The translations under genes were made by a program, and so were the position numbers. Positions 1 to 5,031 of a stretch of 5,949 bases of DNA are shown piece by piece; the first letter of the stretch is position 1; each line of letters starts with the position of its first letter. Below the pieces are notes generated by a model. It was given only the letters and a program-made list of their open reading frames with translations. It did no database searches and was not told the origin of the DNA. Source of the DNA: an uncultured Lachnospiraceae bacterium (GTDB lineage Bacteria > Bacillota > Clostridia > Lachnospirales > Lachnospiraceae); assembly GCA_910586715.1 (NCBI GenBank), contig CAJUJG010000096.1:1-5949 (forward strand). The letters run 5' to 3'.

Positions 1-2
1 AC

Positions 3-2207
3 ACCTATGACAAAAACAACAGACCGGTAACGGTGGAACGCCTTTTCGGCGTGGATACCCGCGCCAACGAGCAGATTACCTATGACGCACTCGGACGCAT
101 CAAGACGCATACGGGCACATCAGCCGTACCGGAATATGCCTTCAGCAGGAGCTATGCATATGACGCGCTCGGACAACTGGTTTCGTACAGTGACGGCGAA
201 AATACGGAAAGCTATCTCTATGACGCGCTTGGAAACAGAACCCAGAAGCAGGCAGACGGAATAACGGCGGCAGCATACCGGTACAATGCCATGAACCAGC
301 TCACCGCAATGACGCAGGGGGAGGAAACATACAGCTACCTCTATGACCAGCGCGGAAATTTGACAGAGGAAAGACTTGGGGAGCAGGTATTAAGGAGTTA
401 TACATATGATACCGCAAACCGCATGATTTCAGGAACAAACCTTGTAAGCGGTAAAAAATCGGAGTATACTTATAACGGACTCCTCGCAAGAGTAAAAAAG
501 ACTTCGGGCACGGCAGCTTCATCGTATATGCCCGATTACCTCGGCGGGATACAAAACGACCTTGTGACGCAGATTTCGGGCGTCGGAACCGTCAACGCGG
601 TATACGGACAGGGGTACGGACGCGTCAGCCAGCGGTTCATGCCGGAGGCAGGCACAGAGACGGCGGATACCTATTTCCAGCATGACTTGTATGGAAGCAC
701 GCTGTTTGCAGCAGACGCGCAGGGCGTGATAAGGCACCATGCAGCCCATGACATATGGGGAATGCCGAAGACGGTATGTGATGACACCGGTATTGCATCA
801 GGGCTCCGCTTTACGACGTATGATTACGATTCTGTACTGGGCAAACACTTCGCACATGCGAGAATGTATGACCCGTCACAGGGAAGGATGCTCGGAATCG
901 ACCCCGTAAAGAGGGGGCTGAACGGGTACGCGTACTGTGATAATGACCCTGCAAACCAAACCGACCCGACAGGCGAGGTCGCAAACGTCGTCATCGGCGG
1001 AATCGCGGGCGCAGTCATCGGCGGCGCGTTTGGATTCGCAGGCTCGGCGCTGTCACAGATGGCGGAAGGACACGGTTTCAATGCAAGGAAAGCATGGGGG
1101 GCGGCGGCAAACGGCGCAATCGTCGGAGCGGCAAGGGGTGCACTCATCGCATCGGGTGCAGGAATCCCGCTGGCATTCGGCGTGGACTTTGCGGCAGGAA
1201 TGGCAGGAAGCCTTGCGGAGCAGAAGATAACCGGCGCACGCATAGCGCCCGTACGCGCGGCAGTTGACGGGGTATTCAATGCGGCAGGCGGAAGGCTGTA
1301 CGGCACAAGCCCTTTGAAAAATGCGGGGAACGCCTTTATAAGGGGTGCGCTTGAGGGTGCAGTCAAAGGCGGAACCTACAACATCGCCGACGTGCTCGAC
1401 AACAGGCTGCGTAACGCTTACAATGCAAGAAATAGGCAGAAGCTGAGAACCACAAGAAGACGGAATACATGGAACAAGAAGAACAAGAACCCGTGGAACA
1501 GCAGAAACCCGAGACCGACAGGAAGCAGGAGCCCGCAGTCGCACTGCGGAAGACCGAAACCGCTCAAGGGAATGCGCAATCCGAAGCGGAGAAAAAGCAG
1601 AAACCGCATATACCGCACACGTCATATACTTCCAGATGACAGGTTCAGGGTCAAGAGCTTTGTCAGGGATGTTGTTGCTGGTGCAGTGATGGGCGGACTG
1701 GCGAGTGCCTCTTTCTACGGGGCTGGCAAGGCTGTTGAGGCGTTGAAGCGGGGGGTAACAAATACACCTGCGGGGCTTTACTTACATCAAGTAGATGATT
1801 CTACGAGATTGAATGAAATGAGTATTATGAAAGCACTTAGGGAAAGTGGCAGTGTAGAAGGAGCAACAACGGCAAAGCTAATAAAACGTAAAAAAGTTGT
1901 TTATGTTATAAAAGAGGCTCATTTTGACGGACGTGGAGGTAGTTATTTTCCTCATTCGAGAAATATCGTATTGTATCGAAGAGTTAAACTTCCAACAGGT
2001 GAATGGCGTTACCAGTCAGCAGAGTCGGCAGCAGCTTTTTTGGCTCATGAGACAAAACATTGGATTGATAAAAAGGTTTTGACTAAAACTGATGAATTTA
2101 ATGCATATATGTGGCAAAATGCTGTATTGAAGCCAACAAATAGATTTAAAGTTGCTGAAATTTGGAATGTATTGAACACTCATCCTGCATATAAGCATTT
2201 AAAATAA
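3..2207 (+). CDS. RHS/YD-repeat polymorphic toxin, C-terminal part, with HExxH metallopeptidase toxin tip (5' partial)
   Basis: The reading frame is open to the left edge, so this is the last ~734 residues of a larger protein; GTG at 33 is internal. The order is: YD repeats (TYDALGRI, AYDALGQL, LYDALGNR, LYDQRGNL and weaker ones, about 3-530); the RHS-associated core (about 750-975: ARMYDPSQGRMLGIDP, then YAYCDNDPANQTDPTG), whose terminal DPTG at 963-974 is the usual boundary and autocleavage region; a Gly/Ala-rich region with glycine zippers (about 975-1400); a strongly basic linker (about 1405-1640); a second Ala/Gly segment; and a divergent AT-rich tip (1758-2204) with HETKH at 2046-2060. 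In known RHS proteins the YD repeats form a shell enclosing the toxic tip, which is delivered to neighbouring cells. The likely role is contact-dependent intercellular antagonism. RHS identity is very secure. The protease activity is inferred from the motif, and the substrate is unknown. Confidence 0.93.
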   Translation, partial: TYDKNNRPVTVERLFGVDTRANEQITYDALGRIKTHTGTSAVPEYAFSRSYAYDALGQLVSYSDGENTESYLYDALGNRTQKQADGITAAAYRYNAMNQLTAMTQGEETYSYLYDQRGNLTEERLGEQVLRSYTYDTANRMISGTNLVSGKKSEYTYNGLLARVKKTSGTAASSYMPDYLGGIQNDLVTQISGVGTVNAVYGQGYGRVSQRFMPEAGTETADTYFQHDLYGSTLFAADAQGVIRHHAAHDIWGMPKTVCDDTGIASGLRFTTYDYDSVLGKHFAHARMYDPSQGRMLGIDPVKRGLNGYAYCDNDPANQTDPTGEVANVVIGGIAGAVIGGAFGFAGSALSQMAEGHGFNARKAWGAAANGAIVGAARGALIASGAGIPLAFGVDFAAGMAGSLAEQKITGARIAPVRAAVDGVFNAAGGRLYGTSPLKNAGNAFIRGALEGAVKGGTYNIADVLDNRLRNAYNARNRQKLRTTRRRNTWNKKNKNPWNSRNPRPTGSRSPQSHCGRPKPLKGMRNPKRRKSRNRIYRTRHILPDDRFRVKSFVRDVVAGAVMGGLASASFYGAGKAVEALKRGVTNTPAGLYLHQVDDSTRLNEMSIMKALRESGSVEGATTAKLIKRKKVVYVIKEAHFDGRGGSYFPHSRNIVLYRRVKLPTGEWRYQSAESAAAFLAHETKHWIDKKVLTKTDEFNAYMWQNAVLKPTNRFKVAEIWNVLNTHPAYKHLK
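751..1757. repeat. Direct repeat copy A (RHS core, pretoxin region and linker)
   Basis: A 1,007-bp segment that aligns without indels to 2840-3846 at a constant offset of 2,089 bases. I counted 64 mismatches by hand (about 94% identity). It encodes the stretch from DIWGMPK in the RHS core to the last shared residues EALKxGV. Positions 906-1126 are perfectly identical to the other copy. Differences cluster at 1621-1635 (11 of 15 bases). The right end coincides with the start of the variable toxin tip. Confidence 0.95.
1758..2204 (+). other. C-terminal toxin domain 1: putative zincin (HExxH) metallopeptidase
   Basis: The 149 residues after the shared RHS/linker region have no counterpart in the second module, which marks this as the exchangeable toxin tip. 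It contains FLAHETKHWID: HExxH has its histidines at 2046-2048 and 2058-2060 and its glutamate at 2049-2051. Eleven residues after the second histidine lies the glutamate of DEFNAYMW (2094-2096), which fits an HExxH...E third zinc ligand of the gluzincin type. A Gly/Asn/Arg-rich strand (GGSYFPHSRNIVLYRR, about 1935-1985) precedes it, as the edge strand does in zincins. The base composition is much richer in A/T than the upstream part. Metallopeptidase tips are known among polymorphic toxins; I cannot name the exact subfamily. Confidence 0.72.
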
Positions 2208-2292
2208 CAAATTATGACATGATATTTAAAGTAGTTATATAAGTAGTTGAAAATATAATATTGATTAGTGGACAGTACAAAGTTGAAAAAAA

Positions 2293-2332
2293 GAGGCAAA
2301 CACTTTACGTAAAATAGTAGAGTGTTTGCTTC
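2293..2332. other. Long inverted repeat in toxin 1-immunity 1 gap (terminator-like on minus strand)
   Basis: The arms 2293-2308 and 2317-2332 can form a 16-bp stem (two G-U wobbles) around an 8-nt loop. Seven A residues (2286-2292) precede it, so on the minus strand the stem is followed directly by seven Ts, the form of an intrinsic terminator for leftward transcription. On the plus strand AAATGTT follows, without a U tract. No minus-strand gene is visible to the right. The rest of the 190-base gap is AT-rich and contains a TATAAT at 2254-2259 without a good -35 box. Confidence 0.6.
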
Positions 2333-2397
2333 AAATGTTATGAAATTTTCGGAGATGTGTGTAGAAAAAATTTGTTTTTAAGAAGTAGAGGTATGGT

Positions 2398-2745
2398 ATG
2401 AAAGATAACAATAAGCTTTTATATGAGATAGATGAAGCGCTCCCAGAGCCTTCTTTTGCAGACCTTTATAGTTTTTTGACTGAAAGGGGATATGCTAAAT
2501 TGATAGTGCGATGGAGAAAAGATATTTCAAAAAATGAACAAATAATGCAATTAAGAAAATTATGTTCCGATTTAAAAAAATACTCTATACGGGAATTATT
2601 TACTAGAGCGAAAGAAAAAGAAGATGAATGGGAGCTTATTACAATGGGTTATGCTGAAGCTGTAGATATTGCAGAAAAGGCTAAAGAATTGGGTTTAAAA
2701 ATTGAAGTACAAAGGTTGCAAAAAATAAATGATGATATTGGGTAA
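2398..2745 (+). CDS. Putative immunity protein for toxin domain 1 (unrecognised family)
   Basis: A 115-residue, highly charged protein without signal peptide or membrane segment, so probably cytosolic. I recognise no family. The sequence looks mostly helical, with an Arg/Lys-rich middle (VRWRKDISKNEQ, LRKLCSDLKKYSIREL) and a Glu/Lys-rich C-terminal half (AKEKEDEWEL, AEAVDIAEKAKELGLK). AGAGG at 2387-2391 lies 6 nt before the ATG; the ATG at 2393 is followed immediately by TGA and is not a start. The immunity role is inferred from position: it is the only gene between the metallopeptidase toxin and the next module, which has its own partner gene, and it shares the AT-rich composition of the tip. 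The 190-base gap to the toxin stop suggests that it could have its own promoter. It could also be an unrelated small gene. Confidence 0.6.
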   Translation: MKDNNKLLYEIDEALPEPSFADLYSFLTERGYAKLIVRWRKDISKNEQIMQLRKLCSDLKKYSIRELFTRAKEKEDEWELITMGYAEAVDIAEKAKELGLKIEVQRLQKINDDIG

Positions 2746-2839
2746 AAGTACATAGTAATACAATATAGTAGCTGTATGGTGTTAATTTGTGATGACAATT
2801 ATATGGTTTGATATTCACCTTCGTAGGTTCGGTGCTGTC

Positions 2840-3846
2840 ACATATGGGGAATGCCGAAGACGGTATGTGATGACACCGGTATTGCGTCAGGGCTCCGTTT
2901 TACGACGTATGATTACGACTCCGTATTGGGCAAACACTTCGCACATGCGAGAATGTATGACCCGTCACAGGGAAGAATGCTCGGAATTGATCCTGTAAAG
3001 AGGGGGCTGAACGGGTACGCGTACTGTGATAATGACCCTGCAAACCAAACCGACCCGACAGGCGAGGTCGCAAACGTCGTCATCGGCGGAATCGCGGGCG
3101 CAGTCATCGGCGGCGCGTTTGGATTCGCAGGCTCGGCGCTGTCACAGATGGCGGAAGGACACGGTTTCAATGCAAGGAAAGCATGGGGGGCGGCGGCAAA
3201 CGGCGCAATCGTCGGTGCGGCAAGAGGCGCACTCATCGGCTCGGGAGCAGGAATCCCGCTGGCGTTCGGCGTGGACTTTGCGGCAGGAATGGCAGGAAGC
3301 CTTGCGGAGCAGAAGATCAGCGGGGCACGCATAGCGCCCGTACGCGCGGCAGTTGACGGGGCATTCAATGCGGCAGGCGGAAGGCTGTATGGCACAAGTC
3401 CTTTGAAAAATGTAAAGAACGCCTTTATGAGGGGTGCGCTTGAGGGTGCAGTCAAGGGCGGAGCTTACAATATCGCCGACGCGCTCGACAACAGGCTGCG
3501 CAATGCTTACAACGCAAGAAAACGACAGAAGCTGAGAACCACAAGAAGACGGAATACATGGAATAAGAAGAACAAGAACCCGTGGAACAGCAGAAACCCG
3601 AGACCGACAGGAAGCAGGAGCCCGCAGTCGCACTGCGGAAAACCGAAACCGCTCAAGGGAATGCGCAATCCGAAGCGGAGAAGCAGCAGAAACCGCATAT
3701 ACCGCACACACATCGCACGCCCGAATGACAGGTTTAGGATTAAAAGCTTTGTCAGGGATGTCGTTGCAGGTGCAGTGATGGGCGGACTGGCGAGTGCGTC
3801 TTTCTATGGGGCTGGCAAGGCTGTTGAGGCGCTGAAGCAGGGCGTA
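2840..3846. repeat. Direct repeat copy B (start of orphan rhs-CT module)
   Basis: Partner of 751-1757. Similarity begins abruptly at ACATATGGGG (2840) in the middle of the RHS core and ends at a GTA valine codon (3844-3846), where the deaminase tip begins. The offset of 2,089 is 1 modulo 3 and matches the frame difference between the two coding regions, so a crossover anywhere in the repeat gives an in-frame fusion of the upstream RHS protein with the second toxin. Confidence 0.95.
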
Positions 3847-4365
3847 GAGCGAAGAAGTATACAGAAAATTGAGAATTATGTTATTCATGCTGCAAATAGA
3901 AGAGTACCATATATAGTAAAAACTAATTCTAAAAAAGAAATAGGCCCATGTTTTTCAACAATATATGATCCTAAATTAAAACAGTTTTATTATGGAATGA
4001 ATTATAAAAGTGGAAATGATAAGGCGCTAAAGGCTTATAAGAAATGGCTGGAAGAAGAAGCACATAATATAATCCAGTTTAGAACAAATCTATATAAAGA
4101 GGCTATTGATAATGGATTAGTGAATAATTTGCCACCTAATCATGACATAAGATTAGCTGCTCATTCTGAAGTTAGGGCATTGGATTTAGCTTTAAAGGCA
4201 AGAGAAGAAGCAGGAATGACAGTTGATGAAATGACCATATCTGATCTGTTTTTGTATAATATAGACATGATAAAATTCTTTAAAGGAGAGGGTTTAATTC
4301 CCAAGGATAGATGTGAAAATTGCAAAGTAATTACAGATGGTATTCATGTCATAAGACATAAATAG
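2851..4365 (+). CDS. Orphan RHS core / YwqJ-like deaminase toxin module (5'-truncated rhs-CT)
   Basis: The first in-frame ATG gives 504 residues, but RHS similarity already starts at 2840 and the frame is closed by TAG at 2824-2826. The gene therefore lacks the YD-repeat shell and any native N-terminus. GGGGA directly abuts the ATG, too close to act as a ribosome site, so it is probably silent unless recombined or expressed at low level. It keeps the RHS core (YDPSQGRMLGIDP, DPTG at 3052-3063), the glycine-zipper region, the basic linker and AVMGGLASASFYGAGKAVEALK, then changes at 3847 to a new tip. The tip carries HSEVRALDLAL and PKDRCENCKVITDGI, the HxE and CxxC zinc and catalytic motifs of the deaminase superfamily, most like YwqJ-type toxins. 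A matching YwqK-like gene follows. It could be listed as a pseudogene; the intact toxin and linker favour a reserve cassette. Confidence 0.85.
   Translation: MPKTVCDDTGIASGLRFTTYDYDSVLGKHFAHARMYDPSQGRMLGIDPVKRGLNGYAYCDNDPANQTDPTGEVANVVIGGIAGAVIGGAFGFAGSALSQMAEGHGFNARKAWGAAANGAIVGAARGALIGSGAGIPLAFGVDFAAGMAGSLAEQKISGARIAPVRAAVDGAFNAAGGRLYGTSPLKNVKNAFMRGALEGAVKGGAYNIADALDNRLRNAYNARKRQKLRTTRRRNTWNKKNKNPWNSRNPRPTGSRSPQSHCGKPKPLKGMRNPKRRSSRNRIYRTHIARPNDRFRIKSFVRDVVAGAVMGGLASASFYGAGKAVEALKQGVERRSIQKIENYVIHAANRRVPYIVKTNSKKEIGPCFSTIYDPKLKQFYYGMNYKSGNDKALKAYKKWLEEEAHNIIQFRTNLYKEAIDNGLVNNLPPNHDIRLAAHSEVRALDLALKAREEAGMTVDEMTISDLFLYNIDMIKFFKGEGLIPKDRCENCKVITDGIHVIRHK
3847..4362 (+). other. C-terminal toxin domain 2: YwqJ-like deaminase
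   Basis: A 172-residue AT-rich tip unrelated to toxin domain 1. Its motifs are HSE (His 4162-4164, Glu 4168-4170) in LAAHSEVRALDLALKAREE, SDLFLYNIDM in the strand between the motifs, and RCENC (cysteines 4312-4314 and 4321-4323) followed by KVITDGIHVI. In the deaminase fold the histidine and the two cysteines bind zinc and the glutamate is the proton shuttle. The HSEVRAL...DLxxYN...RCxNCxxITDG pattern is the one I associate with YwqJ-type deaminase toxins. The N-terminal ~100 residues include the strand-like FSTIYDPKLKQFYYGMN and a Lys/Glu-rich helix. Whether the target is DNA, RNA or free nucleotides cannot be read from the sequence. Confidence 0.85.
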
Positions 4366-4400
4366 ATTAGCTGGATTCAAGAGTGTATCAATGAGTAAGA

Positions 4401-4460
4401 GAGACTGTAGTTGAAAGCCTATAATGATTGTGATTTATAGGAAATGACAGCTACAGTCTC
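4401..4460. other. Two-tier inverted repeat in toxin 2-immunity 2 gap
   Basis: GAGACTGTAG (4401-4410) is the perfect reverse complement of CTACAGTCTC (4451-4460). The stem extends inward to 13 bp (4401-4413 with 4448-4460, one wobble). After an asymmetric internal loop, CCTATAA (4418-4424) pairs with TTATAGG (4435-4441) around a 10-nt loop. No T tract follows on the plus strand, so it is not a standard intrinsic terminator. It lies 22 nt upstream of the YwqK-like ribosome site and could be a regulatory RNA structure, a protein-binding palindrome or a mobile-element scar. Function is unknown. Confidence 0.6.
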
Positions 4461-4481
4461 AAATTGCATGAAATTTAAAAC

Positions 4482-4487
4482 GAGGTG
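4482..4487 (+). promoter_or_regulatory. Ribosome binding site deciding the YwqK-like start
   Basis: GAGGTG lies 6 nt before ATG 4494. The GTG inside it (4485-4487) could be mistaken for an initiation codon in the same frame, but nothing resembling a Shine-Dalgarno site lies at a suitable distance before it. Confidence 0.8.
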
Positions 4488-4493
4488 AAAAGA

Positions 4494-5027
4494 ATGAATA
4501 CAAAGAATCTATACGAAAAAGATGATTATGATATTTACTCAATTTATTATACAGATAAAGAATGTACACAACCTTATACAGGACATGTAGAAGAATATTG
4601 GAATGGCAGATTAAGTTGGGAGGAGGATGTTGTTAATGGTTTTGGAGAAGGACTTAGAAAAGAATATGATGATATATATGGTATGCTGGAATCTGTTAAG
4701 GAAATGAGGCATAATAAAATTAACGGATTAGGATTTGAATATCATAGAAATGGAAGGATTGCGTCAATTTCAATCAATATTGATAATTTACCTATAGATT
4801 ATTGCTCTTATGATGAAACAGGCAAATTAACAGAGGAATTTTATCTGTCAGAGCCGTTTTATATTTTGGGGATTGATACTTCAAGAATAAAAGAAAAGAT
4901 TCCAGCAATGAGAGAGAAATATAATCTAAAAAAATTAAATGAAGAAATATTAAAATATGGTAAACCGATGGAATATGGAATGCCGATATATCCGATACAG
5001 TGTTTGGATGATGAAAAAGGTGTGTGA
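4494..5027 (+). CDS. YwqK-like MORN-repeat immunity protein
   Basis: A 177-residue soluble protein, probably the antidote of the preceding deaminase. ATG at 4494 is the likely start because GAGGTG at 4482-4487 lies 6 nt upstream; the GTG at 4485 is part of that ribosome site. The N-terminal two thirds carries MORN_2-like units: YTGHVEEYWNGRLSWEE, then NGFGEGLRKEYDD, then NGLGFEYHRNGRIASIS, each of the form G-x-x-x-x-Y-x-x-G-x-(L/I)-x-x. A weaker YDETGKLTEEF follows. This architecture is that of YwqK-family antitoxins, which accompany YwqJ-type toxins in Bacillota, and the gene lies directly after a YwqJ-like tip. The C-terminal ~50 residues (KEKIPAMREKYNLKKLNEE) are basic and helical without repeats. 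The gap to the toxin stop is 128 bases and the next gene starts 4 nt after its stop. Confidence 0.82.
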   Translation: MNTKNLYEKDDYDIYSIYYTDKECTQPYTGHVEEYWNGRLSWEEDVVNGFGEGLRKEYDDIYGMLESVKEMRHNKINGLGFEYHRNGRIASISINIDNLPIDYCSYDETGKLTEEFYLSEPFYILGIDTSRIKEKIPAMREKYNLKKLNEEILKYGKPMEYGMPIYPIQCLDDEKGV

Positions 5028-5031
5028 TGCC

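Noticed and set aside
33..35. GTG as start of the RHS gene
   Set aside because: The frame is open to position 3 with continuing YD-repeat sequence (TYDKNNRPVTV) and no ribosome site, so the gene starts outside the window.
824..1366. Long minus-strand frame, repeated at 2913-3455
   Set aside because: Antisense shadow of the GC-rich RHS core and pretoxin region; duplicated only because the underlying repeat is. Low-complexity Ala/Pro composition and no ribosome site or family resemblance.
1053..1625. Minus-strand Cys/Arg-rich frame, with a counterpart at 3142-3888
   Set aside because: Shadow of the repeat; composition follows from the antisense of the Gly/Ala and Arg-rich coding region, and the second copy runs into toxin 2 without conservation.
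2293..2332. Rightward intrinsic terminator after toxin 1
   Set aside because: The stem is good but the plus strand lacks a following T tract; the seven-A run lies on the other side, so only minus-strand termination fits.
2789..2998. Plus-strand frame of 69 residues overlapping the orphan module start
   Set aside because: From about 2850 it is an out-of-frame reading of the RHS core, and there is no good ribosome site before ATG 2789.
4957..5031. Upstream GTG extension of endonuclease V
   Set aside because: It lies inside the YwqK-like gene in another frame; known family members start near the MTEQEYIKEQ-type N-terminus, and ATG 5032 has a suitable ribosome site.
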